This document shows, in pieces, positions 1 through 13,524 of a DNA stretch of 49,495 bases. A program made the translations under genes and the position numbers. Position 1 is the stretch's first letter, and each line of letters begins with the position of its first letter. The stretch lies in assembly GCF_000313135.1 (NCBI RefSeq), contig NW_004457396.1, positions 117,018-166,512 on the forward strand. The letters are read 5' to 3'. The notes below the pieces were generated by a model that did not search any database, was not told the origin of the DNA, and saw only the letters and a list, made by a program, of their open reading frames with translations. Source of the stretch: Acanthamoeba castellanii str. Neff (taxonomy: Eukaryota > Discosea > Longamoebia > Acanthamoebidae).

Positions 1-124
1 CCACCCGCACCACCGCACCACCGCACCACCGCACCACCGCACCACCGCACCACCGCACCACCGCACCACCGCACCACCGCACCACCGCACCACCGCACCA
101 CCGCACCACCGCACCACCGCACAC
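1..124. repeat. 8-bp satellite in an intron
   Basis: Tandem copies of the 8-base unit CCGCACCA fill the left edge. The array ends just before an acceptor (ACAACAG at about 123-129) that opens the first visible exon of the leucyl-tRNA synthetase gene, so it lies in an intron. It translates into meaningless low-complexity protein in every frame. Confidence 0.9.
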
Positions 125-129
125 AACAG

Positions 130-3345
<3,216 letters not shown>

Positions 3346-3999
3346 GTTCGTCAGACTTTCTGGAAACGAGCGAACACAGCTTGCCTGCTTCCTGCTTGCA
3401 GAAGAGGGAAAATGGAAGAAGTGGTCAGCACAGATGCCACTGGTCAGTTAGGACCCAACACCTCTTTCTTGTGTGGTGGCTCAGTCTTTCTTTCTTTCTT
3501 TCTTTTTGCCCAAGTGCAACAAGTGTTGAAGCGAGCACACCGGTTCGGCGTTGTCCTGCAGTCGGCGGCTCCTCTCGGCCCACACCACCCGCCCACTTCG
3601 CCTTCGTTCGCCAACTTTCTACAAGACGGCAGCTCAGCCCCACAGCCGCCCGGACCTGGAAGCTGGAGGAGGTTCGTTCTGTCGCTGGCGTCATCGACAC
3701 ATTCGTCGCCACCCTGGCAAGTGCTGGCCGCCTACTCGGAGTGCGTCTACACCCTGAAGACCACCCACAAGCGGCCGAACAGTTACGCGGCCAGATGCGA
3801 TCCACCCACGACACAGGTCTCTTCCGCGGGAAGGGCTTTAAGCGACAGGTCCGGCTCCGCACGATCAGCACTGTAGCCAGGTGTTAACACCAAGGGGCTT
3901 TCTCTTCCTTTTCGAGACACCTGCTGCGGTTATTGGTGGCGCACGCACCACCGCGCACCGTGTGCGGTGCGGTGGCTGTGGAGATGCATCAGTTGATCC
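3346..3999. other. convergent intergenic region with a weak open frame
   Basis: This lies between two convergent stops. It holds a CTTT-rich tract near 3485-3512 and two overlapping plus-strand open frames. One runs from an ATG at 3412 to 3876. The other, ending at 3887, reads smoothly from about 3640 (TWKLEEVRSVAGVIDTFVAT and on). I recognise neither, and splice signals joining them are not clear. They could be a small gene, a lost exon or chance in 3' UTR sequence. Confidence 0.5.
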
Positions 4000-5773
4000 T
4001 CACTCCGTGCCGCCCGGCGTGATCCGCTTGTTACGATCCTTCCTTGGCCTCTTTGCGCTTCTGGGTGGTGTCGCCTCGGCCTCCCCTTCTTCCTCATTGT
4101 CGTCGTGGGCCTGGCCAGCACCGGTCTCGCTCGCCACCGGTGCCTCGTCGTCGGCGGAAGCAGACGACGATGAACGCTTCTCGCTCATGCGGAAGACCTC
4201 CTCGAAGCGTTGGCGGTCGACGTGGACGGAGATGAAGGTCGTGGAGGTGGTCGATGGCATGGCGCCCCACCCGCTGTGTCCGCGCTCCCTGCTCAGCTGC
4301 ATCTCCACTGCACCGCACACGCGAGACATCAGCACCTGTAGCGCGCGTGTTGTGTGCGTGTGCGGTGCGTGCGGTGCGTGCGGTGCGTGCGGTACCCTGA
4401 GCAAAGAGGCCGATGGAGGGGTCAATGGCCACGCAGGCGGCGAGCGGGTCGTGCAGGGCCTTCTCGCCGCGGCCGCGTAGGTACTTGTCCATGGCGTCGT
4501 AGATGGCCGCCAGCCCCTTCGTGTCCCTGCGGTAGGGCGCCAGGCGCTCGTGGAAGTGGCGGTTGTACAGCACCCCGTGGCACACGTTCTTCGACACCAG
4601 CACGCGCTGCTTGACCCGCGGATTCGTCAGCAGCTCGGTGGCGGCCTTGGAGTCACCGCCAAAGTTGAAGGTGGGGCAGTAGATCTTGCCCTCGAACTTC
4701 TTGAGACGGTACTCTAAAGATTGGATCCAGTAACACTCCACTCAGCACAGTCACACGACACGACACACAACACGACACACAGCACGACACACACAGCACG
4801 TATACGCACAACACCGCACGCACACGCACGCGACACCAAATTACAAACACACAACAGTACCTGGTGGTACAATGTTGTCGCCGGCGAATCCGCCCTGGGC
4901 GACCCATCGCTCGATCACCAGGTCCGGATATCTGCGAGTCGCATTCGGCCGAAGTTGTCAGCACTCTCGTCATGACTCAAGCGCGTGCGTGCGTGCGCGT
5001 GTGCGTGTGCGAGTGTGCGCGTGTGCGTGTGTGCGGCATACTTTCGGATGGCGTTGCCCACGTTGGTAAGCGGGGCTCCGGTGATGATCGTGCACTTGGG
5101 GTACTGCTGGATGGTCTCGTAGATGATGTCCTGCCCCAGACCTGCACCACGACACGCGACACACGACGCACACGCACAGTCAGGGCTTGTGAATTCGGCA
5201 AAGTGTGGGCGGTGGCTGGTACCGTCAGGGTCGTCCTGGGGCAGTACGTCCATGCCCAGGGCCTTGTTGTGGAAGCCCGACACCGCGTTCTTGGCATGCG
5301 TTGGATCCTTCGAGCCTGGCTCACGCTTCATCATCAGTAACTACACCGCACACACCGCACACACCGCACACACCGCACACACCGCACACTGGTACCGATC
5401 TTGAGGTGCGGCAGGTCGAGGAGCCGAAGCGTGTGGCGCACGAGGCCGACCTGTGTCCGATTGCCCGGCGTGATCGTCACCGCACGCAGACGCACCAGCG
5501 GATGTCCGGCCAGCAAACACCTGCCCAATGTCTTTAGTATTTTTCATTGATAACTCATGAATTTATCAATTAAAAAAATAAAAATTTAAATCATAATAAA
5601 AAATAACAATAGGAAACGAAGAGGGTGGTGTACAGGGTGAGGTAGTCGTCGGGGTCGTTGGTCTCCATGTCGAAGATGGCGTCGAACGGCTCGCCGGTCA
5701 TGCCCGGAAGCCGCACTAACGGCACCGGCCAGTCTGCCGCCGTCGCCGTCGCCGTCGCCGTCGCTTGTTCCAT
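4000..5773 (-). CDS. inosine-uridine-preferring nucleoside hydrolase family protein
   Basis: Predicted to split ribonucleosides into base and ribose for purine/pyrimidine salvage. The N-terminal exon (start ATG at 5773) gives FDMETNDPDDYLTLYTTLF, the Asp-rich calcium/ribose site of the family in the slightly unusual form NDPDD. Later exons give RAVTITPGNRTQVGLVRHTL, then AVSGFHNKALG, then CTIITGAPLTNVGNAIRK, and near the end the family signature HDPLAACVAIDPSIG (about 4420-4460). The last exon adds about 85 residues of acidic, Ser-rich then basic tail (PRSAKRPRKDRNKR) that looks nuclear-directed and is not part of the catalytic fold. Introns carry CGCACACAC or GTGCGTGCG satellites (5343-5389, 4346-4391). 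Family assignment is strong; substrate is unknown. Confidence 0.88.
5343..5389. repeat. 9-bp CA-rich satellite in an intron
   Basis: About five copies of ACCGCACAC fill most of an intron of the nucleoside hydrolase gene, leaving almost no other intron sequence. Confidence 0.85.
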
Positions 5774-6045
5774 CTACTTTGCGGCGTGTGGGTGTGCGGT
5801 GTACAGGGCATGTTGCGTCTCTTCTCGGCGTGACTGTTACAGCCAACAGTGAGGGCCATTTTTATATTTTTAACTGAACAGAATAATACGAGAAATTGCA
5901 TAGAAAGAGAAACTTGTTTTTTAAAAGTTGAGTTTATATGTGCAAAATTCAACACGCAACAAGGGGGCTGTGCTCTGCCCACCCCTTGGTGGGGTCGTGT
6001 GCAAAAGGTGGTGCGAAGTGAACCAGAGACCAAGCCTGGGCTGGT

Positions 6046-6830
6046 TTAGGGCTTGGACCTCTTGAGCGCGCCCAGGGTGACGAGCACGGCCGACATGTTC
6101 TTGGCTGTGACCATCACACACAACCATCAGTCACCGCACACACACGACCGCACACACGACCGCACACACACGACCCGACACGCACGGCATTATCGTGAGT
6201 ACCTTCGAAGAGATCGACGGTCTGGAAGAGCTCGTTCTTGCGGACGCCCAGGTGCTCGGCGGCCTTGAGGAAGTTGGCGATGTTCTCCATCTGCACGAAG
6301 GGCGCCGCGGCCTTCTGAATCCTCGCCACCGAGCCGGCGTGGAGCGCGTTGGCCAGCCTACATTCATCATCACCACCACCGGGTCAGTACTGAGTGGTGC
6401 CTATTTGTTACAAAAATAATAATAATAATAACGTACTCGCAGAGCTTGATGCCGTTCTTGAGCGCAGCGTGGAAGTCACCCTCGACGGGCACGCCCTTGC
6501 TGGCCATCCACTCCCTGTGCAGCATCCAATGAAATAAATGATAATAAAAACGTTAAGGTGGCGGTCGGTTGCCTCACAACAATTCGCTAGGCCAAAAGTG
6601 TGGGGGGTGGAGAGGGGGGGTACCTGATGCTCTGCTCCTGAGCCACGTCGTACTTGGAGTCCATCTTGTCCTTCAGCTCGGCGTCGAGGCCATACGAGGG
6701 GCCGTGGAAAGCGCCACTACACAAAGAAGAACGGCAAGAGAGTTAGGTATCGAGGACTATGTGTGTGTTGGCCTTTCGCGTACGTCTGCTGGGCGGCGGC
6801 GGAGTCACCAACGGGAACGCGAGAGGCCAT
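6046..6830 (-). CDS. calponin/transgelin-like single CH-domain protein
   Basis: A small actin-associated protein. Spliced order from the start ATG at 6830: [35 protein letters not shown], a calponin-homology core ([69 protein letters not shown]) and the end GALKRSKP before TAA at 6046-6048. Total is about 140 residues, close to transgelin without its C-terminal calponin repeats. The QMENI.NFL and DLFE.KNM motifs are diagnostic of the calponin-type CH domain. Introns are short, one carrying an ACCGCACAC-type tract near 6140-6180. The first exon sits immediately behind an AT-poor promoter. Family assignment is strong; actin binding or bundling is inferred from the family. Confidence 0.93.
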
Positions 6831-7179
6831 TGTTGAGAGATGTGTGAAGATGACTGTGGAGGGATAACGAAAAGAAGAGAGAAGGCGCTGGACTTGACAA
6901 AAAGGAAGAAGAGCTGCTGGTGGACCCAATGAGGTGTCGCCCCTGTGCGTTGCCTCAGGCCCACAAAGAAAGACCACACCTTTGGCACTCGAGATTCTCC
7001 CCGAGAATGTCCGGAGTTGTCACCATTTAGAGTGGTCCCCACGACCTTTCAACCAACAGTTACCGTTTAAAATATATTTATATATTTATATGTTTCAAGA
7101 TCTAAATGTCACGCAAAATATGGTTAGTAGTTCTTTGTTTGTACAGTCCTCTTGTGCCAGGCCGGCTCTCTCGGGCGCT
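6831..7179. other. intergenic region
   Basis: Upstream of the calponin-like gene and downstream of the CAP-protein gene, both on the minus strand. It includes an AT-rich stretch near 7066-7095 (TATATTTATATATTTATATG), probably 3' UTR of the CAP gene. No open frame of note on either strand. Confidence 0.6.
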
Positions 7180-8853
7180 TCAGCCTCGGTAGGTGTTGCC
7201 GCTCTCGGGTGCGTACATGTCGTTGAGGGTGTCCCTCCGTGACCCGGGCGACAGCACGCCGTCGAACACCGGGCTTCTGCGGTCATTGGGAAGCCCCGGG
7301 CTGGGCTTGCTCGGCCAGTAGGTCCAGCTTGGCCGCGCGGTGAGGAAGTCGGGCAGCTCGCCGCCGCGCTTCTTCCACACGACGACAGCCACGATGACGG
7401 CCACGAGCAGCCCGATGACAATGAGCGGAACCAGCACCCCGGCGGCGATTGCGCCGCCGTCTGCCCCGCCGCCACTGCTGCCCTGGGCGTCATTGCTTCC
7501 CGAGTCGGTGCCGCCGCCGCTGCCGGCGGTGACGAAGGCCGCCTCGGTGGCGTAGAGTTGGGCGACGTTGAGGGAGGGGTCCCTGCTGTTCACCAGGGAG
7601 ACGAGCGACTCGGCCGCACCTCGGCCGGATGACGTGCGGAACGGGACGATGTATATGACCACCTTCTTGCGCCCTGCTCGACCACATACGACACATACAA
7701 CACGGCACCCACGATACACGACACACACGACACACACACGACACGACACACGACACACACGACACACACGACACACACGACACACACGACACACACGACA
7801 CACACGACACACACGACACACACGACACACACGACACACACGACACACACGACACACACAGTAGTTGATGAGAAAAAAACGTTCAATGCGGCTGGGACTG
7901 GCTTCCAATATGAGAGAGGAGTACCTCCTGACAGATCTACAGTGCTCTCCACGTAGACCCGGTTGGGGTCGTCCAGCTGCGCTGCGGTGCTGACGGCGGC
8001 CTGGAGTTCAGACTTCACGTAGGCCTTGCGCGTGGTGTTGATCGTGATGGCCAGCCTGAACGGAGTGTCGCTAAAGTACGGGTAGTTCGGGCATCGCGTC
8101 ACTGGCACCGTCGAAGCTCACAATATGAGCAAACGCACACAGAGAAGTGCGTGTGCGAGGGCAGCGTACGAGGGAATGGGCGAGTGGTGAAGGAAAAGCC
8201 GGACAGGAGGACCATGTTGCAGACGATGGTTGCTGTGGCGCGAGAGCAGCCTGAGTTGAGGTTCCCGCAACCGATCCGCGTGACTTTCTCCGACATCAGC
8301 AGCAAGTAGTGACCGCACACGCCTGTGCAACACACCAAACACAATGTGGGGATTAAGAGGAACTCAGTCTCACACACGACACGACACACATGACACACGT
8401 GTGAGAACGCAGTAGGGTGGGTGAGCCCGAACCTGAGCAGTTGGCGTGCTGGCAGTTCCACAGGTTCACCTCGTCGTACCACTGGTCGGCCGCCATGAGC
8501 GCCGAGGCCGTTGGATCAGAAAGATAATTCCAGGCGATCACTTCGCCGTACGGCACGCTGTTGTGGCCCGCAGGGCAAGTGTCCGCCCAGGCTGCGGCGC
8601 ATTGTGATTTTATTGAAATGAAAAACAAATTGATAAGAAGAAGATAGAGAGGCCTACCTTGCGCCACGCCCTCAGCGGTGTTGTCCCACGTGACGGGGGC
8701 TACACTGAAGGCGGCACGAAGCTCGTTGAACCGATTCAAGATGGCGGTCTGGGAGGCGTCCGTCGTCATGCCCTCCCCAACGCCTGCGTGCAGCCACAGG
8801 AGCACAACGGGAACGACAACACCCCAGACGCAGACCCCGGGCAGACCGTGCAT
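7180..8853 (-). CDS. membrane-anchored CAP/SCP-domain protein
   Basis: A type I surface protein. It starts at 8853 with a signal peptide (VVVPVVLLWLHAG) followed by a CAP domain: ILNRFNELRAAFSVAPVTWD, YGEVIAWNYLSDP, DQWYDEVNLWNCQHANCSG, CGHYLLLMSEKVTRIGCG and SRATATIVCNM. These match the CAP signatures (GE..AW, W..E, GHY..M....T..GCG). After it comes a region FRLAITINTTRKAYVKSELQ through AAQLDDPNRVYVESTVDL and, past a satellite-filled intron, KKVVIYIVPFRTS. I read this as a small ferredoxin/SEA-like fold, an inference. A Gly/Ser stalk, a transmembrane helix (IAAGVLVPLIVIGLLVAVIV) and a cytoplasmic tail of about 65 residues follow, ending NTYRG. CAP proteins are normally secreted; a C-terminal anchor is less usual. 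Confidence 0.87.
7719..7860. repeat. 9-bp satellite (CGACACACA) in an intron
   Basis: About fifteen near-perfect copies of CGACACACA form the longest uniform satellite of the left half. It lies in the intron between the two halves of the post-CAP domain. It produces long Val-Cys-Arg or Arg-His-Thr frames that should not be annotated as genes. Confidence 0.92.
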
Positions 8854-9081
8854 CTCTCTTCCGCTCCTCTTCGCCGCACCTTCTCACCTTCCGCCCCATG
8901 GAGGAGGCGTCAAGCCCTAAAAAGGACTGGCGCTGAGAAATCAATAAAAAACAATGAACAATAAACAATAAAAAAATGACTAGAAGATGAAGAGGAGGTT
9001 GTGTGCACGAGGTGGTGTAACGTATGTACAGTATTTCATCGTTCCAGGGGGCAGCAAAAACAGAAACAGACATTTGGACTC

Positions 9082-9958
9082 CTACGCGCCGAGAAGCTTC
9101 TTCATCTCCGCTTCGAGAGCTGCGTCCTCGCTTGCGGACTGGGCCAGTGACCCGGTCGCTGGGTTCTTGGTCGACAACTGCAACCACGACCAACCCCCGC
9201 CATCAGTGCGTCTGCGTGTCGCGCCCGCGCGCGTGTGTGTTGTGTGATGTGTGTGTGTCGTACCGAAGTGTTGAGGTCGAGTCCGATCTCATCGAGCACT
9301 TGGTCCAGCACCTGGTCGGACTCCTCATCTTCGAATTCATCCTCGAGCATGTCATCCATCATCCTACACAGCACGCAACACAACACCACAATGATACTTA
9401 GAACGATGAGAGCAAGGCCAACGGCAGCGACGTTGGTTCATACTCTTCCGTCATGGAGGCGAGCTGTTGCTGCTTCTCGAACTGCTGGAGCGTGGCCTGC
9501 ATCTTCTGCATGTCCATCTGCTTGTTGGAGACGGCCATCGCCTTGGCCGCGCCGCCCATGGCCTTCTGGACTGTCATGTTGGCCTTCATTGACGTCTGCT
9601 GCACCGATACAGACGTCAACCGCCCTGCGCCGACATTGCATCGCACCAGGCCACGTGCGTAAGCAGCCAATCGATGGATGATCTGCATCTTTTGTAAAAT
9701 GAAAATTGTAGGAGAAGGTGCACCTTTGGACGTGAGGAGCTTCTCCTTCTGCTTGCGCACATTGAGAAGTTGCTTTGTCATGATCTTGGCAGAGGCGTTG
9801 TCGCCTTTCTTGGCCAGCGCCTTGATTTCGATAATCAATTGCTTCTCCTGCCTCTCCATCTCGCGCACATCTCGCTCAATGTCGCGTTGCCCCCTGCGAA
9901 TGTCCCGCTTGCTCTCTCGCATGGCCTCCTCCGGCGTCTGCCTCTTGAAAATGTTCAT
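9082..9958 (-). CDS. CHMP2B: ESCRT-III subunit, CHMP2B/Vps2-like
   Basis: Late-acting ESCRT-III protein for multivesicular-body sorting and membrane scission. The first exon (start 9958) gives MNIFKRQTPEEAMRESKR then a basic amphipathic coiled coil with RRGQRDIERDVREMERQEKQ and LLNVRKQKEKLLTSK. The next exon gives TSVSVQQTSMKANMTVQKAM and SNKQMDMQKMQATLQQFEKQ. After an intron comes the acidic MMDDMLEDEFEDEESDQVLD with VLDEIGLDLN, and a C-terminal MIT-interacting helix (ALEAEMKKLLGA, TAG at 9082-9084). The LRKQK and LDEIG motifs favour CHMP2B over CHMP2A. Length is about 210 residues, as usual. It is divergent from the LRR gene with 134 bases between start codons. Confidence 0.93.
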
Positions 9959-10092
9959 CTTCTTCCTCTTCTTCCTTCAGGTTCAGCTCTTTTTTTTGTT
10001 TACCATTTTTTTATCTTTTTTATTGTTTCATGGAATGCTGTTGGCCAGTGCGCCACAGTAACTGAACTTGCAGTCTCCGCAACACCCACCAG

Positions 10093-11361
10093 ATGGACCA
10101 ACTCCACACAGAAGCACGAGAGGAGGAGAAAGCGGAGTACGAGTTCGCCATCGTCCCATTCCCCTTCTTCCAGCAGGGTGAACCCCTCTCTGAACCTGAG
10201 AGGCGCGAAGTACGCCTGCGCCCCCCCCCAACACGGAGCAGCAGGACGCCCCCTGGTGTCTTGGGTGGTGGGTGTGGGTGGGTGGGCGGGGCCAGCTGCT
10301 GTTGGCGGCCTCGGCCAGGCATGACGCGATTCAGCTGGCGAGCGCCGCACGTGTGCCGAAGCCACTGACGGGGCTGGAGAAGGGGGCAAGGGCCAAGTGG
10401 CACAAGGAGCTCAACCTGGACCCGCCACAGCCAAAGCCACACCCGTGGCTGGACCCCGACCTCCCCCTTTCCGACGCCGAAAGGCGCCAGGTACTCGTGT
10501 CACGCGACACACGCGACACACGCAGCACACATGAATGACATTCTTGGCGGCGTGGTGGGCAGTTCGCGAACGATGTGGAGGAGCTCAACTTGTCGTATTT
10601 CGGGGGTGACCGACTGCCCAGTGGCGTGTGGAAGCTGCGTAACCTTCGCAAGCTCACCTGCTATCGCTCCGCCGTACTACGCTTTCCTTTACACCACTGA
10701 ACGACCGCACACAACCGCACACGACCGCACACGCGGCTGACAGCTGCTTTTTGCGACAGATCACACATGTATCACCACAGATTGGGAATCTGCGAAAGTT
10801 GAACGAGTTCGTGCCCTACACGAGCTACAACTTGCACTGGCTGCCCTACGAGGTCCACGACACCAGCCTCCCCAAGGCACACATCTCGCGTCGTGCGATG
10901 TACGGCTACTCCAACAGTCTACCACTCCCAAGGCTGGCTCCCTTCCCCACAGGTGCGTGCCATGTGTGTGTGTCATGCCGTGGGTCGTGCGGTGGCTTGC
11001 ATGCAGCGCGGCTAACGGTGGTGCACCAGGTGCGAAGTCGCTCCAGGAGATGGCCGCACGCGTGGTGGTGTCCAACTGTCTGGACGAAAGCAAGCTCACC
11101 GCCGTCGTGGTCGACTACATCAACTCGGCCAACCGCTGCTCCTATTGTCACGAGTACGTCATACACGTTCGCTGCCCTCCCCCCCAACGCGCTGCTCGCT
11201 CACTGGAGGCTTGGTTGTGCGTGTGCAGGCCATACTGGGAGACGAGCTATCAGTGCTGGTCGATCTGGTCGTGCGACCGGGTGCCGCTGCTCGCTCTCGT
11301 GTGCTCGCGTCAGTGCGTGGCCCGCCTGGCCAATCGTGTTGTACCCGAAGCTGCAACGTAA
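10093..11361 (+). CDS. leucine-rich-repeat protein with Cys-rich C-terminus
   Basis: Six exons join in phase: 10093-10209, 10296-10490, 10563-10673, 10760-10952, 11030-11153 and 11229-11361, all with GT..AG introns. The protein is about 257 residues. The N-terminus (MDQLHTEAREEEKAEYEF) leads to a Pro-rich stretch (DPPQPKPHPWLDPDLPLSD). The leucine-rich repeats follow: FANDVEELNLSYF, LPSGVWKLRNLRKLTCYRSA and PQIGNLRKLNEFVPYTSYNL. The C-terminal part has RCSYCHEPYWETSYQCW and ends CSRQCVARLANRVVPEAAT; its cysteine pairs could bind a metal, but this is not shown. The partner and role are unknown. It is convergent with the Sen2 gene, with only 89 bases between stops. Confidence 0.85.
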
Positions 11362-11450
11362 AACGAGACAAAGGTTCAGGGTCTTCTTTTGTCTGGTCGG
11401 TCTGATTGTGCGACCGGGTGCCGTTCTCGTGTGCTCACGTAGGTGCGCAG

Positions 11451-13443
11451 TTACTCTCGGCTGACGGCGGGCACCCACCGGCGGTAGACGGCTTGGTGAA
11501 CGGGCCAGCCGGCGCTCGTCGCCCAGCCCTGGGAGGAGCCCTCGCCCGCTGGCTCCACACTGCACAGCAGCAGCCCCTGAGGCGACACAACATTTTGCAA
11601 AATCAATGCCCGTGTGCGGCAGTGCGCGTGTGCGTGTGCGGTGGAGTATGTGTACCTTGGCGACCTGTTCGGAGAGGCGGTTGAGGGTGGCGAGGTTGCG
11701 CCAGGAGAGCTGCCGGCCGCCAGCGCTCCATTGGCCGCACACCACGCCCTCGCCCGAGGCCTGCACCACCACGCTCCACTCGGCGTGGTAGTGGGCGGGT
11801 CCTCTTCGGTAGAGCACGAAGTCCGTGCCGTACTTGATGCCTGATTTTACCACCTGTGGGTGCAACAGAACTTTAGGTCAACGACACTATCGCGACACAC
11901 ACACACACACGACACACACACACACACACACACACAACAGCTAAGGTATGGACCCAGTTGTGTTGCCGATAGTGTCGGTAGGCGGCGTAGGTGTAGGCAA
12001 AGCCGCCCTGTGCAGCACAAAACGCCGACCAACACTCGTCCACGCCCATGAATCGCCACGCCTGTTCACGCAGCGCAGCACGTGTCAACAGGCGAGCTTG
12101 CCAAGTGCACACGACCACCACCAGCAGCGATTGTTGGTTTGGCACCTGTGCGCTTGGCTGCGGTGGTTGGGCTCGATCGATGCGTATCACCTTGAGACAA
12201 CGCAACTCGGCGATCAAGTAGAACGTCTCCTCCAGCCCCAACTGCAGGAACTCGCCATTCTCTAGTGGAGACGACGTCTCCGCCATCGTCATCACCGCTC
12301 CTTCTTCCTCCGTCGCCGTCGCCGCCGCCGCTTGCGCGTCGCTGGCCTCGGCCGACCGGCCCAGAAAGCCTGCCCCGCGCAGCATACGAGCGACGGCGGC
12401 GGGTTCGTCTAGCAAGGCGTCAGAATCGGCCGATGCCACGTCATGACGCGTTCGGGCCAGCTTGAGCAGCTCTCGTTCGTCCTCGTCCATCTGCAGGTAG
12501 GGGCATGTGGTCGATAGGTCCCACCAGCCTCGATGCTGGCCCCGCGACCGGTCTTCCGCGGCGTCAGGCCATTGTAGGGCACCACGGTCACCTGGTGGCG
12601 CTGGCACACGACCAACTGCCAGCTCATCGGGTGGGACCGTTTCGGTCGCCTCGAATCGCTGTCTTCTGAACGACAGACACGACACACACGAAGCGTGAAC
12701 ACAACATGACCTTTAGTAGAGGGGCAAGCGCCATGCAAGGGGAAGCGGTAGCGCACTTGTGAGGCCGAGCAGCGGGCTGATCGCGCTTTCGGTGGAAACC
12801 AGCACGCTCGCGCTTGGCCCGATTGTCCTCGCCCTCCGCCTGCACCGGTTCTGCTCGCTGCCCGCCTCCTTGTACGTTTGTCAGCCACTGTGGTGCGTGG
12901 CCCGCGACATGAAATCGTGTGCTGGTGGATGGAGAGCGTACGGTGACGAGCTGCCGCGGTTGGTGGTCGGCTCCGCCCGAACGTGGGCTGGCTGCGGGAG
13001 AGCGTCCCCTTGCCGTAGCTTCCACTCCTGTGCAGCTCTTCGCCCGCCTCCGCCGCCCAGCCCCACATTCCTCCCTCCTCTTCTTCTTCGACCTCTACTC
13101 GCGCGCCTCCATTCTCATTCTCATCTTCCGCCGTGTGCGATGATTGCGCTACAGCGATTTCGAGATTGGGAGTCTCTTGGGTGGCACCCACGACAGCGGC
13201 GGCGTAGTCGATGAAAAGGGCATAGTAGAGGCGGAAGCGGCAGTGGGGCGGGCAACCTGGCTTCGGCAACGGCTCATCGGGCGCTGCCGAGCGCGTCTTC
13301 TGCCTCTTCTTCCCGTTCTTTCCCCTCCCTGCAGATGCTGCCGGCGTAGCGGCTTTCATCTCCATCAGCAGCGCCTTGAATGCAAGCGCGTGGGCTTTGT
13401 TATAATTGTGATTTATTGTATTTATGTTGATTTTATCTTCCAT
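11451..13443 (-). CDS. SEN2: tRNA-splicing endonuclease catalytic subunit Sen2
   Basis: Cuts pre-tRNA at the 5' splice site as part of the Sen2-Sen34-Sen15-Sen54 complex. The N-terminal domain shows the Sen2 signature HRSGSYGKGTLSRSQPTF (about 13010-13040). The catalytic core gives EFLQLGLEETFYLIAELRCL, FAYTYAAYRHYRQHNWV, then VKSGIKYGTDFVLYRRGP and HYHAEWSVVV. The last exons give RLSEQVAK joined to GLLLCSVEP. The catalytic triad can be read as Tyr in IKYGTDF, His in HAEW and Lys in QVAKGLLL, so the enzyme should be active. It ends VYRRWVPAVSRE with TAA at 11451-11453. The first Met could be at 13443 or, more likely, the ATG at 13365 (MEMKAATPAASAG). Several introns; exon borders in the middle are approximate. 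Confidence 0.88.
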
Positions 13444-13524
13444 TTTCCCAATAAGGTAAATTCGAGGAAAGGGCTGTTGTTATTTCTCTCGATTTTTGAA
13501 ATCTTTTATCACAGCAATTCACAG

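Noticed and set aside
7719..7860. Regularly spaced repeats resembling a CRISPR array
   Set aside because: Units are 9 bases with no unique spacers; it is a simple satellite in a eukaryotic intron.
7490..8108. Long minus- and plus-strand frames of Val-Cys-Arg or Arg-His-Thr repeats
   Set aside because: They are translations of the 9-base intron satellite, which stays open in several frames because the unit is a multiple of three.
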